Shown here: piece after piece, positions 17,819-25,819 of the stretch
How the letters are laid out: every line of letters starts with the position of its first letter
How positions within the stretch are numbered: position 1 is the stretch's first letter
Assembly: GCA_903894975.1 (NCBI GenBank)
Contig: CAITSE010000149.1
Location: 1-35,906, forward strand
DNA from: an uncultured Lentisphaerota bacterium
GTDB taxonomy: Bacteria; Verrucomicrobiota; Lentisphaeria; Oligosphaerales; CAITYL01
Length of the DNA stretch: 35,906 nucleotides
Direction: 5' to 3'
Made by a program: the position numbers and the translations under genes
Notes under the pieces: model-generated
The model's input: only the letters and a program-made list of their open reading frames with translations
What the model was told of the DNA's origin: nothing
Databases searched by the model: none

Positions 17819-20179
17819 GTGAGAAGTTGGCAGAACGCAAAACGCCGTGGCGTGATTGCACTTTTTCTGATGTTGGGTTTTTGCGTTCCGCCGGGTTTCT
17901 CCCGAGAAGCGGCAGGCCCACCCGCCCCCGCACCGGCCAAGGCTCCCGCTTCTTCGCCGGAGGACCGGCCGGTCACCTGTTTTGCCGACCTCAAGGGGAA
18001 GAAGATCGCGTCGCTGACGGGGACGGTGTTCGACGTCAGCATCAACCGGGTGATCCCGGAGGTGACGCACCTATACTTCAACGACGCCTCCGCGATGGTG
18101 CAGGCCGTCAGGACGGGCAAGGTCTCCGCCTGGGCCGCCGATGCGCCCGTGGCCCGGCTGGTCGTGGCGCAGTTCCCCGACCTGGTGATGCTGCCGGAAC
18201 TGCTTTCCGTGGACCAGTACGGCTTTGCCGTCCGGAAAGGGCATCCACTGGGGCCGCAGGCCAGCGCGGTCATCGCGCGGTTTAAGCAAGACGGCACGAT
18301 GAAGGCGATGGAGGACAAGTGGTTCGGAGCGGATCCGGCGGTGAAAACGCTGCCGGACCTTTCCGGCCGGGACGGGTTCGACGGCCGCGCCGGCACCATT
18401 CGCTTCGGGCACGACAACGTGACCGAACCCATGAGTTACGTCGGCGACCAGGGCGCCTCGCGCGGCCTCGACGTGGAACTGGCGATGCGCATCGCCCACG
18501 CCCTGAATATGAAAATCGAACTGGTTCCCATGAATTTCGGCGCGCTCATTGAGGCGCTGAAGGCGGAAAAGGTGGACATGGTCGCCGGGTGCATGACCAT
18601 CACGGAAGAACGCAAAAAAAGCGTGGACTTCACCGTCCCGTACTATTCCGGCGGACAGGCCCTGCTGGTGAAGAAGGCGAAACCCACCGGAAACCCGGGA
18701 CAGGAGCTCGCCGACCCCGGCAGGCTGGCCACCGGCCGCGTGGGGGCGATGACCGGTTCCATCGCCGAGTTCTACATGCGGGACCACTATCCGCTCGCGA
18801 GCGTCGGCAGTTATGACAACATCTCGGATGCGGTCACCGCGCTGCAGGGCAACAAGCTGGACTATGTCATCACCGCCTACACCACGGCGCTCAATTTCGT
18901 GAAGCACAACCGGGATCTGGTCATCCTCCCCGGCAACCTGATGAACGAGGGGGCCTTCATCGCGGTGGCGAAAGCGGACGAGCCCCTGCTGCGGCAGCTC
19001 AACGAGGTGCTCGCGCGGTTCAAAAAGGACGGGACGCTGGCCCAAATCATTTCCCATTGGATCAAGGAGGGCGACGCGGACTATGAGATCGCGGAACGGC
19101 CGCGCGTCAAGGACGGGAAGTTGTTGCGCGTCGCGATCGCGGCCAACCGGGAACCCATGTGTTTCGTGCGGAACAATGCGTTCGCGGGAATCGACTGCGA
19201 GTTGATTGAACGCATGGCGTACGAACTGGGGATGCGCGTCGAATACAGCGACATGCAGTTTTCGGCCCTGGTGATCGCGCTGCAATCCGGCAAGGCCGAT
19301 GTCATCGTCTCCAACATGGTGGCGACTGAGGAGCGCAAAAAGAAAGTCAACTTTACGGAGCGGTATTTCGACAACCCGCAGGTCGTCCTGATCCGAACAC
19401 CGGTTCTTCCGCCGCAGATTCAAGGGGAATCCTCCCCCGCGGCCTCCCGGGCAATGGACGGGAAAACCGGGTTCTTTTCGGATCTTGCCGAGAGCTTCCG
19501 TCGCACCTTCGTGACGGAGGATCGCTACAGGCTGGTGTGGCAGGGCATCCAGGTGACCATTTTGATTTCCGTTCTCTCCGCGGTCTTCGGCACCCTGCTG
19601 GCCTTCGGCGTCTGCATGATGCGCCGGTCGAAATCCGCCTGGGCCCGCATTCCGGCCAAGGTCTTTATCCGGACGATTCAGGGAACGCCCATTGTCGTGC
19701 TGCTGATGATCTTGTATTACATCGTGTTTGGCCGTGTGGACATCAACGCGATCTTCGTCGCGGTCGTCGGGTTTTCGATTAATTTTGCCGCATATGTGTC
19801 GGAGATGATGCGCACCGGCATCGATGCGGTGGACAAGGGGCAGCAGGAGGCGGCCGTGGCGCTCGGGTTCAACCGGTTCCAAGTGTTCACCAAAATCACC
19901 TTCCCGCAGGCGGCGCGGCACGGGTTGCCGGTGTTCAAGGGCGAGTTCATCTCGATGCTCAAGATGACCTCGGTGGTCGGATACATCGCCATCCAGGACT
20001 TGACCAAGATGAGCGACATCATCCGGAGCCGGACCTACGAGGCCTTCTTCCCGCTCCTCGCGACCGCCCTGATCTATTTCGCCATCGCCTATGCCGCGGC
20101 GTACTTGCTGTCCTTGGTCGAAGTGAAAATCGATCCGAAGCAGAGGAAGCGGATGGTGAAAGGGGTGGGGCGCCCATGA
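17819..20179 (+). CDS. Amino-acid-type ABC transporter: permuted substrate-binding halves fused to the permease
   Basis: The 786-aa protein has a signal peptide (1-29). Residues 55-172 are the second half of an SBP_bac_3-type binding protein ([13 protein letters not shown] to WFGAD). Residues 190-418 are a complete one ([23 protein letters not shown], then the second lobe to HWIKEG). Residues 434-527 are a first half only ([27 protein letters not shown]). Residues 570-770 are a GlnP/HisM-type permease of about five helices, with the coupling motif at 677-697 (EAAVALG, then FPQAAR). The order is therefore lobe 2, lobes 1+2, lobe 1, permease. GTG at 17819 begins a sensible signal peptide; the ribosome site AAGGG is distant. 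The stop overlaps the ATPase start (ATGA). It probably imports amino acids or similar polar compounds. Confidence 0.87.
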   Translation: MRSWQNAKRRGVIALFLMLGFCVPPGFSREAAGPPAPAPAKAPASSPEDRPVTCFADLKGKKIASLTGTVFDVSINRVIPEVTHLYFNDASAMVQAVRTGKVSAWAADAPVARLVVAQFPDLVMLPELLSVDQYGFAVRKGHPLGPQASAVIARFKQDGTMKAMEDKWFGADPAVKTLPDLSGRDGFDGRAGTIRFGHDNVTEPMSYVGDQGASRGLDVELAMRIAHALNMKIELVPMNFGALIEALKAEKVDMVAGCMTITEERKKSVDFTVPYYSGGQALLVKKAKPTGNPGQELADPGRLATGRVGAMTGSIAEFYMRDHYPLASVGSYDNISDAVTALQGNKLDYVITAYTTALNFVKHNRDLVILPGNLMNEGAFIAVAKADEPLLRQLNEVLARFKKDGTLAQIISHWIKEGDADYEIAERPRVKDGKLLRVAIAANREPMCFVRNNAFAGIDCELIERMAYELGMRVEYSDMQFSALVIALQSGKADVIVSNMVATEERKKKVNFTERYFDNPQVVLIRTPVLPPQIQGESSPAASRAMDGKTGFFSDLAESFRRTFVTEDRYRLVWQGIQVTILISVLSAVFGTLLAFGVCMMRRSKSAWARIPAKVFIRTIQGTPIVVLLMILYYIVFGRVDINAIFVAVVGFSINFAAYVSEMMRTGIDAVDKGQQEAAVALGFNRFQVFTKITFPQAARHGLPVFKGEFISMLKMTSVVGYIAIQDLTKMSDIIRSRTYEAFFPLLATALIYFAIAYAAAYLLSLVEVKIDPKQRKRMVKGVGRP

Positions 20180-21264
20180 TCAGCGTGAAACATTTGTCCA
20201 AGGCCTTTGGCGAGACGACGGTTCTGAAGGACGTCAACGTTGAAATCAAGAAGGGTGAGGTGATTTCCATCATCGGCCCGTCCGGCACCGGCAAGAGCAC
20301 GCTCCTGCGCTGCCTGAACCTCCTCGAAACGCCGAGCGGCGGCGAGATCGTCATCGACGGGATCAATCTGCTCGACAAGAAGAGCAATGTCTTCAAGCTG
20401 CGCCAAAAGATGGGCATGGTCTTTCAGTCTTTCAATCTGTTCTCGCATCTGATGGTGATCGAAAACATCATGCTTGGGCCGGTCGACCTCCTGCGGATGG
20501 GTCGCCGGGAGGCCTTTGAGGCGGCCATGCACCTGCTGGCGATGGTGGGGCTTTCGGAAAAGGCCTACGCCTATCCCGATGAACTGTCGGGGGGGCAGAA
20601 GCAGCGCGTCGCCATCGCGCGGACCCTGGCCATGCGCCCGGAAATCGTGCTGTTTGACGAACCGACCTCCGCGCTTGACCCGACCATGGTCAGCGAGGTC
20701 CTGGCCGTGGTCCGCAAACTGGCGGAACGGGGGATGACCATGATGATCGTCACCCACGAAATGAAATTCGCGCGGGATGTCTCGACGCGCGCGCTGTTCA
20801 TGGACGAGGGAATTATCTATGAAGAGGGGCCGCCGAAGCAGATGTTTGAAAAACCGAAGCGCGACAAGACGCGCGCCTTCATCCAGAAAATCAAGCTTTT
20901 CGGCTTCGAGATCCGGTCCCGGAACTTTGACCTCTACCGCCTCAACGCGGGCATCGAGAACTTCGGACATAAGCAGATGCTGTCGCCGAAGCAGATCAAC
21001 CACATCCAGCTGGTGATCGAGGAACTGGTCATGAACGCGCTTCTCGCAAAACAGGGGGACGTCGTGGCCATCGCCATCAGCGTCGGGTATGCCGAGGAAA
21101 ACGGCACGATCGAGCTGGCGCTGACGTACGGGGGGGCGCCCTATGACCCGGTGGCGGACGACGGCGGGGACGACGATCTCTCCGGGCGGATTGTCCGGAA
21201 CCTGGTCAAGACCCGCACCTGTACGTTCGAAGCGGGAAAAAACCACCTTCGGCTCACGCTTTAA
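20176..21264 (+). CDS. ABC transporter ATPase (GlnQ/HisP type) fused to an RsbW-like HATPase domain
   Basis: Residues 1-240 are a polar-amino-acid ABC ATPase: GPSGTGKS (34-41), Q-loop at 84, LSGGQKQR (137-144), [12 protein letters not shown] (157-168), H-loop His194. Instead of ending near 245, the protein continues for about 120 residues. That part has the N-box [12 protein letters not shown] (278-289, with Glu283 and Asn287), then YGGAPYDP (318-325), GRIVRNLV (337-344) and GKNHLRLTL at the end. This is the pattern of HATPase_c_2 serine kinases/anti-sigma factors such as RsbW and SpoIIAB. The next gene encodes a STAS protein, the normal target of such a kinase. Start ATG overlaps the permease stop. 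The fusion suggests phosphorylation-dependent control of transport or signalling of transport state. The ABC part is certain; the kinase part is by motif. Confidence 0.87.
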   Translation: MISVKHLSKAFGETTVLKDVNVEIKKGEVISIIGPSGTGKSTLLRCLNLLETPSGGEIVIDGINLLDKKSNVFKLRQKMGMVFQSFNLFSHLMVIENIMLGPVDLLRMGRREAFEAAMHLLAMVGLSEKAYAYPDELSGGQKQRVAIARTLAMRPEIVLFDEPTSALDPTMVSEVLAVVRKLAERGMTMMIVTHEMKFARDVSTRALFMDEGIIYEEGPPKQMFEKPKRDKTRAFIQKIKLFGFEIRSRNFDLYRLNAGIENFGHKQMLSPKQINHIQLVIEELVMNALLAKQGDVVAIAISVGYAEENGTIELALTYGGAPYDPVADDGGDDDLSGRIVRNLVKTRTCTFEAGKNHLRLTL

Positions 21265-21329
21265 CCTGGATTATTCATGAGAATGTCAATCTCACTTCAC
21301 GAATTCGTGCTCTTCGCGGCTTTTTTCCC

Positions 21330-21419
21330 GTCAGAACCGCGCACGTCAGTAAGCGGACTTTCCCGGTTACCCCATTCAAGATCCCAAAGAGTCCGCTTGG
21401 TTACCCGCGCGGTTCTGAC
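21330..21419. repeat. 90-bp nested hairpin between the ABC ATPase and STAS genes
   Basis: A perfect 13-bp inverted repeat (GTCAGAACCGCGC at 21330-21342, GCGCGGTTCTGAC at 21407-21419) encloses a second perfect 9-bp one (AAGCGGACT at 21351-21359, AGTCCGCTT at 21390-21398). It could be a small mobile element or a strong RNA structure that reduces read-through. The left flank (TAACCTGGATTATTCATGA, from the stop at 21262) belongs to the repeat family seen at 13631. Confidence 0.6.
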
Positions 21420-21431
21420 CAGCCAAAACAG

Positions 21432-21498
21432 TAGCCCGGGCAAGCCGGCCGCAGAGATTGCATAGCACCACAAACTTGATTCCGGCTTGGCCGGGCTA
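21432..21498 (-). repeat. TAGCCCGG hairpin repeat, copy B (inverted)
   Basis: Read on the minus strand, it matches copy C along nearly the whole 68 bp, including arms and GTTTGTGGTG in the loop. Its last base is the first A of the AAGGAG ribosome site (21498-21503) of the STAS gene. A folded repeat would therefore sit directly against that site and could modulate its translation. Confidence 0.75.
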
Positions 21499-21512
21499 AG
21501 GAGACGGACGCC

Positions 21513-21809
21513 ATGAATCTGACCGAACGGCTGGATGGCGGCAGGCTGACGTTGGCCATTGAGGGACGGCTGGACACCACCACCGCGCCGCAGCTGGAAG
21601 AGGCGTTGAAGCGCCCGCGGAACGGCGTCACCCGCCTGACGCTGGATTTTGCCGGAGTGACCTATGTCTCCAGCGCCGGGCTGCGCGTGATTCTCCTGGC
21701 GCAGAAGCAAATGAAAAACGGGGGGGGCATGACCGTCCGCAACGTCAACGAGACTGTCATGGACGTCTTTGAGGTGACCGGCCTCGCGAAGATCCTGACC
21801 TTTGACTAG
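21513..21809 (+). CDS. STAS-domain protein, anti-sigma factor antagonist (RsbV/SpoIIAA-like)
   Basis: The 98-aa protein is a single STAS domain: LTLAIEGRLDTTTAPQLEE (12-30), LTLDFAGVTYVSSAGLRVIL (42-61) and a C-terminal helix. The SSAGL turn holds the serine (Ser53 or Ser54) that RsbW-type kinases phosphorylate in this family. Its place 248 bp behind an ABC ATPase carrying an RsbW-like domain makes that fusion the likely partner (inference). AAGGAG lies 9 nt before ATG 21513, right at the edge of repeat copy B. No sigma factor or PP2C phosphatase, the usual other members of a partner switch, is in the window. Confidence 0.88.
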   Translation: MNLTERLDGGRLTLAIEGRLDTTTAPQLEEALKRPRNGVTRLTLDFAGVTYVSSAGLRVILLAQKQMKNGGGMTVRNVNETVMDVFEVTGLAKILTFD

Positions 21810-21840
21810 CGCGGGTTTTGTTCCGCTCGGGGATCTGGGC

Positions 21841-21869
21841 TTGACGCCTGAATTCAGGCATGATATAAT
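21841..21869 (+). promoter_or_regulatory. Sigma-70-type promoter with a 14-bp palindrome in its spacer, before lldP
   Basis: TTGACG (21841-21846) and TATAAT (21864-21869) are 17 bp apart. Between them lies GCCTGAATTCAGGC (21846-21859), a perfect palindrome. A repressor bound there would cover the polymerase site. The promoter lies 61 nt before the lldP ATG and 31 nt after the STAS stop, so lldP has its own control. Confidence 0.7.
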
Positions 21870-21930
21870 CGTCTTTCCGGCAACCGGCCCGGCAACGGAA
21901 CGCGCCCCCCCCGGGCCCAGGAACACCTCC

Positions 21931-23682
21931 ATGACATGGATTCAAGACAGCAACCCTGCCGGCAATGCGTATCTCTCGGCGTTCCTCGCGTCCATTCCAC
22001 TTTTGTTCCTGTTCTGGGCTCTGACCTCCAAACGAATCAAAGGACACTGGGCGGCGCTCGGCACCCTGCTTCTCGCCGTGCTGGTGGCCGTCGCCGGCTA
22101 CGGAATGCCGGCAACGCTTTCCCTCCTGGCCGCTTTGGACGGCGCGCTCTTCGGCCTCTGGCCCATCTCCTGGATCATCATTCACGCGCTTTTCATTTAC
22201 AACCTTTCGGTGAAAACCGGCCAGTTCGAAATTATCAAAAATTCCCTGGCCGCCATCACCGACGACCGCCGGATGCAGGCGCTGCTGGTGGCCTTTTCCT
22301 TCGGCGCGTTCATCGAGGGCTGCGCCGGGTTCGGCGCGCCGGTGGCCATTACCGCCGCCATTCTGATCGGCCTGGGGTTCCGGCCCATCTACGCCGCCGG
22401 CATCTGCCTGCTGTCCAACACCGCCCCCGTGGCGTTCGGTTCCATCGGCATCCCCATCCTGGTCGCCAGCCAGGTTTCCGGCATTGACGCCCTCGCCATC
22501 AGCCAGATGGCCGGACGCACTCTCCCCTTCATCAGCATCCTCATCCCCTTTTACATTGTGATTCTTGTCAGCGGCTGGAAAAAGGGGCTGGAAGTCTGGC
22601 CCGCCGCCCTGGTGTGCGGCGCCTCGTTTGCGCTGACCCAAGGACTGGTGGCCAATTTCATGGGCCCCATGCTGCCGGATATTCTTTCCTCGGTGGCCTC
22701 CATCTTCTGTCTCACCCTTTTCCTGCGCGTGTGGCACCCCCGGAAAAGCTGGACCTTTGACCACGAAGCCGGAGCCGCCGGAAAGGCCAAACTGGCCTAC
22801 ACCCGCGGCCAGATCTTCCGCGCCTGGGCGCCCTATGTGGTCCTGACGGTTTTGGTGGCCGCTTGGGGCGTCAAACCGGTCAAGGCCGTCCTGGATCACT
22901 TCTCCCTGATCAATATTCCCATTCCCGGCCTGCATGAGGCGGTCATTCGCGACGGACAGCCCATGCCCGCGGTGTATCCTTTCAACCTCCTGAGCGCCGC
23001 CGGCACCGCCGTGTTTTTTGCCGGCCTGGTTTCCATTGTCCTGATGGGCGCCTCCCTTTCCACGGCGCTCCGGGTTTTTCTGACCACTATCCGCTCCGTC
23101 CGCTGGCCGCTGGTGACGATTTCCGCCATCCTGGGATTCGCGTATGTCATGAATTTCGCCGGCATGGCCGGCGCCCTGGGCGGCCTGTTTGCGAACACCG
23201 GCGTGCTGTTCCCCTTCTTCTCCGCCTTTCTCGGGTGGCTGGGGGTGTTCATGACCGGTTCGGACACCTCGGCCAACGCCCTCTTCGGCAAACTGCAGGA
23301 GGTCACCGCAACCAAGGTGGGCGTGGACCCGGTGATCACCGTGGCCGCCAACAGCGTGGGCGGGGTCTGCGGCAAAATGATTTCCCCGCAATCCCTGGCG
23401 GTGGCCACCGCCGCCGTGGGCCTGGTGGGGCATGAAAGCGAAATCTTCCGCTTCACCATCAAGCATTCACTGATCCTGACCACCCTGGTGGGGATCATGG
23501 CCTGCCTCCAGGCCTATGTTTTCACCTGGATGGTTCCGGTCTACCAGAAAAGCGCGGCCGCGGCGGCCGCCGGACAAGCCGGATCCTCCGCCTCCGGCCT
23601 GGCCTGCCTGGCGGCAACCGCCGGAACGGTGATCCTGATCACGGCCATGTCCCGGATGATCGGCAAATCCGCCCGGCCCTAG
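21931..23682 (+). CDS. lldP: L-lactate permease (LctP family)
   Basis: The 583-aa protein has about 13-14 membrane helices and the LctP hallmarks: FGAFIEGCAGFGAPVAITAAI (about 128-148), LLSNTAPVAFGSIGIP, SGWKKGLEVWPA, GWLGVFMTGSDTSANALFG and KMISPQSLAVATAA. These proteins import lactate (also glycolate) with protons. ATG at 21931 was chosen because the first helix then begins normally and CAGGAA lies 8 nt upstream. A sigma-70-type promoter with an operator-like palindrome precedes it. Lactate dehydrogenase genes (lldD or lutABC) do not follow; the next 440 bp is repeat DNA. The last 40 residues are an Ala/Gly-rich linker and a final helix. Confidence 0.93.
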   Translation: MTWIQDSNPAGNAYLSAFLASIPLLFLFWALTSKRIKGHWAALGTLLLAVLVAVAGYGMPATLSLLAALDGALFGLWPISWIIIHALFIYNLSVKTGQFEIIKNSLAAITDDRRMQALLVAFSFGAFIEGCAGFGAPVAITAAILIGLGFRPIYAAGICLLSNTAPVAFGSIGIPILVASQVSGIDALAISQMAGRTLPFISILIPFYIVILVSGWKKGLEVWPAALVCGASFALTQGLVANFMGPMLPDILSSVASIFCLTLFLRVWHPRKSWTFDHEAGAAGKAKLAYTRGQIFRAWAPYVVLTVLVAAWGVKPVKAVLDHFSLINIPIPGLHEAVIRDGQPMPAVYPFNLLSAAGTAVFFAGLVSIVLMGASLSTALRVFLTTIRSVRWPLVTISAILGFAYVMNFAGMAGALGGLFANTGVLFPFFSAFLGWLGVFMTGSDTSANALFGKLQEVTATKVGVDPVITVAANSVGGVCGKMISPQSLAVATAAVGLVGHESEIFRFTIKHSLILTTLVGIMACLQAYVFTWMVPVYQKSAAAAAAGQAGSSASGLACLAATAGTVILITAMSRMIGKSARP

Positions 23683-23713
23683 CCCGCGCCTTAAATACCA
23701 ATCAAACAGGGAT

Positions 23714-23819
23714 ACTATTCGCGTTCATTCGCGGTTCAAAAGTAGGAACAGATTCTTGCATAACTATTCTATAAAATTTTATTTTTTAACCGCTAATACA
23801 CGCCAATGAACGCGAATAA
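23714..23819. repeat. Dispersed AT-rich element with ATTCGCGTTCATT ends
   Basis: The ends ACTATTCGCGTTCATTCGCG and an opposing AATGAACGCGAATAA are inverted repeats around an AT-rich centre (TTCAAAAGTAGGAACA, then TTTTTTAACCGCTAAT). In reverse complement it aligns with 30939-31043 over most of its length. The family is thus present at least twice, in opposite orientations. The following stretch 23820-23939 has no supported gene. Confidence 0.65.
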
Positions 23820-23939
23820 GATGGATCCGTCACCCCGGCATCCGATTCGACAGGCTCAATCCGCTGCGCACCTATCATGTGCCCGTGGACGAGCTGTCCG
23901 CCGCCGCCCACGGCGTGCTGTGGGAGTTGACCCCGGCGG

Positions 23940-23968
23940 TTGACATCCGTCTGCCGGCATGGTATAAT
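23940..23968 (+). promoter_or_regulatory. Consensus sigma-70-type promoter
   Basis: TTGACA (23940-23945) and TATAAT (23963-23968) match the consensus exactly and are 17 bp apart. The only gene downstream is the membrane protein at 24123, which would have a leader of about 150 nt that contains hairpin repeat copy C. This is the strongest promoter in the window by sequence. Confidence 0.75.
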
Positions 23969-24010
23969 CTTTTTGCTTTATTAACCACATGGCAACAAAA
24001 TTGTTATGTC

Positions 24011-24115
24011 TCGCCCGGCCAAGCCGGAACCGCAGTTTGTGGTGTCATGCCATCGTTGCGGCCGGCTTGCCCGGGCTACTGTTTGTACTTGCTCACGGGG
24101 AAATCATGGCCGGAA
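24011..24115 (+). repeat. TAGCCCGG hairpin repeat, copy C
   Basis: Arms TCGCCCGGCCAAGCCGG and CCGGCTTGCCCGGGCTA (24011-24078) pair around a 34-nt loop. Similarity to copy A continues for 37 bp to 24115, eight bases before the ATG of the next gene. It lies inside the transcribed leader predicted from the promoter at 23940. Confidence 0.75.
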
Positions 24116-24122
24116 AACAACC

Positions 24123-24566
24123 ATGAAAAAGCTCACTCCCGAAGAAGAACTCCGCTTCTTGAAAGAAATCCACGGGCAGAACGGCGTGCCGCCTATTTTT
24201 GACTGGCTGCGGGATGCTTTCGCGGTCTTGCAGACACGGGCCCAAATGTTGCTTGGCCTGATCACCATCTGTTTGACCATCACCGGCTTTTCCGGACCGA
24301 AAATGGCGGAGTCGGGGGCGCTGTCGCGGGTCTTTGTCTTTCTCGGGGTGATTTCGGTTCTGGCCTCGGCCCTGGTCCTGTTGTGCGGACCGCTGCAGAT
24401 CCGGTGGATGACCCGGTACCGGGAAGAACAGATGGACGCCACCTTCGTCTTCCTGATCCGCCGCCGGAACCTGCGCACCCGCCTGTATCACCTGGCGGTG
24501 GCCTGCCTGCTGGTCGGCCTCACCGGCTATGTGCTGAGCTTCGCCGCGTTCCTGCTCGCGGAGTAG
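24123..24566 (+). CDS. Small integral membrane protein of unknown function
   Basis: The 147-aa protein begins with a charged soluble segment (1-38; MKKLTPEEELRFLKEIHGQ, then PPIFDWLRDAF). Three membrane helices follow: about 42-58, 70-90 and 118-142. Between the last two is a basic loop rich in Arg (IRRRNLRTRLY). I do not recognise the family. Its shape recalls small Pycsar- or CBASS-type effectors and other two- to three-helix regulators, but nothing here proves that. ATG 24123 follows repeat copy C by 8 bp; there is no strong ribosome site. A consensus promoter lies 155 bp upstream, which suggests strong expression. Confidence 0.65.
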   Translation: MKKLTPEEELRFLKEIHGQNGVPPIFDWLRDAFAVLQTRAQMLLGLITICLTITGFSGPKMAESGALSRVFVFLGVISVLASALVLLCGPLQIRWMTRYREEQMDATFVFLIRRRNLRTRLYHLAVACLLVGLTGYVLSFAAFLLAE

Positions 24567-24924
24567 GAATACGATTCCCTTCCAATCATTTTTGCCGCAA
24601 AAGAACGCAAAGAACACAAAGAAGAGGGGGATTCGCGCCGCGCCGGGGCTTGGCGGGCCCGGGCCGGGTTGGGAAGGCGATGGAGATTTACAGGGAGCAG
24701 GGACGCCGAACCAAGCGGCGGGCAAGATGCCCGCCGGCCCGTTTGGCCGGGCTGGAAGCCCGCCCTCCCATTTTGTGAGCCCCCCCTCCCCTTGGTGGGC
24801 TCTGGACGGCTGTTCGCCCCCGATCCGCCCTGGTCGGTTGCGTGCTGTGCTTTGCCGCATTTCTCTTGAAGGCATAGCGGTTATAGTTTCCCCTCCGCCC
24901 CAACTTTTCTCAGGAATCCGAATC
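24567..24924. repeat. Gene-free stretch with repeat remnants
   Basis: It contains a GCAAAG-family half-repeat (24593-24625) and a perfect 8-bp hairpin GGCGGGCA/TGCCCGCC (24717-24735), with a second hairpin of GGCC words just after it. An in-frame extension of the hydrolase gene runs through this stretch but looks non-coding. No promoter is obvious. Confidence 0.45.
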
Positions 24925-25689
24925 ATGCGCTGCATCCCCGATCTGCCGTACCGCCAGCCCGCCGCGGAACGACAATCCGCCGACCTGTATCTGCCGGATG
25001 CGGCCGTGACGGCCGGCGACTGCCTGGTCTGGGCCCATGGTGGCGGCCTGAGCGAAGGCAGCAAGAGCTGTGAAGACCCGCTGCAGGCGCACCTGACCGC
25101 GGCCGGCTTCGCGGTGTGCAGGATCAACTACCGCCTCTTGCAGCACGCCCCGTGGCCGGCCTGTCTGGAGGACGTCGCCGCCGCGGTGGCCTGGGCGCCC
25201 GCCGCCCTGGCGGCGCATGGGTTTGCCTGCCGCCGCCTGTTCCTCGGCGGCATGTCGGCCGGGGCGTACCTGGCGGCCATGGTCGGCTTGGACCGCCGCT
25301 GGCTGGCCGCGTACGGCGAGGAGCCCTCCCGTCTCGCCGGTGTCATCGCGCTCAGCGGGCAGATGACCAGTCACTTCGCCTACCGCGTCGCCATCGGCCA
25401 TCCCGCGGACCGGCCGCTCATCGACCATGCCGCCCCGTTGTGGCATGTGCGCCCTGACGCCCCGCCGCTGCTGCTCATCGCCGGCAGCGACGACATCCCC
25501 TGCCGCCCGGAGGAAAACCGCCTCATGGAAGCCGCCATGCGCCACGCCGGCCACCGTCACACCGCCTGCCACATTATCCCTGACCGCAACCACGGAACCA
25601 TCTTCTTCCGCCCGGACGATTCGGCGGACGAGGTGACGCAACTCTTCTGCGCCTTCCTCGGAATCCCCGCACCGGCGGCGGCCGGTTAA
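24925..25689 (+). CDS. Alpha/beta hydrolase, carboxylesterase-like (BD-FAE/Abhydrolase_3 type)
   Basis: The 254-aa protein has HGGG (oxyanion hole, about 38-41) after the strand CLVWA, the nucleophile elbow GGMSAG (about 107-112, Ser110), an acid in AGSDD (about 190-194) and the final His in DRNHGT (about 222-227). The layout matches short esterases that act on acetylated or feruloylated compounds. There is no signal peptide, so it is probably cytoplasmic. ATG 24925 was chosen because AGGA lies 9 nt upstream and the family start fits; the frame is open further upstream but only through repeat DNA. No linked pathway genes. Confidence 0.85.
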   Translation: MRCIPDLPYRQPAAERQSADLYLPDAAVTAGDCLVWAHGGGLSEGSKSCEDPLQAHLTAAGFAVCRINYRLLQHAPWPACLEDVAAAVAWAPAALAAHGFACRRLFLGGMSAGAYLAAMVGLDRRWLAAYGEEPSRLAGVIALSGQMTSHFAYRVAIGHPADRPLIDHAAPLWHVRPDAPPLLLIAGSDDIPCRPEENRLMEAAMRHAGHRHTACHIIPDRNHGTIFFRPDDSADEVTQLFCAFLGIPAPAAAG

Positions 25690-25696
25690 AAAACCG

Positions 25697-25793
25697 TCTC
25701 TCGCAAAGGCGCAAAGATCGCCAAGGAAAGTCACAACTCCATGTTTTCAAGGTGAAGTCCGCTCTTTGCGAGCTTGGCGACTTGGCGAGAAAA
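25697..25793. repeat. GCAAAG-family inverted repeat after the hydrolase gene
   Basis: CTCGCAAAGGCGCAAAGATCG at the left and the opposing CTCTTTGCGAGCTTGGCGA at the right form an imperfect inverted repeat 8 nt after the hydrolase stop. It resembles 13664-13740 and 3087-3149, and could terminate transcription. Confidence 0.55.
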
Positions 25794-25819
25794 CGTCTTC
25801 CTTCAAAGTGAATTTGGTA

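Noticed and set aside
21295-21308. Palindrome CACGAATTCGTG as an operator for the STAS gene
   Set aside because: Over 200 bp from the STAS start, with structured repeats between and no promoter nearby.
21757-23466. A 569-codon minus-strand frame opposite lldP
   Set aside because: His/Gly/Gln-rich shadow with no motifs; lldP on the other strand is certain.
23879-23968. Short coding-like stretch (VPVDELSAAAHGVLWELTP) before the consensus promoter
   Set aside because: It has no start, crosses the promoter and ends in repeat DNA; at most a tiny gene fragment, too short to name.
24592-24924. N-terminal extension of the alpha/beta hydrolase
   Set aside because: It is translated repeat DNA (GCAAAG family and GC hairpins), and the family start with AGGA upstream is at 24925.
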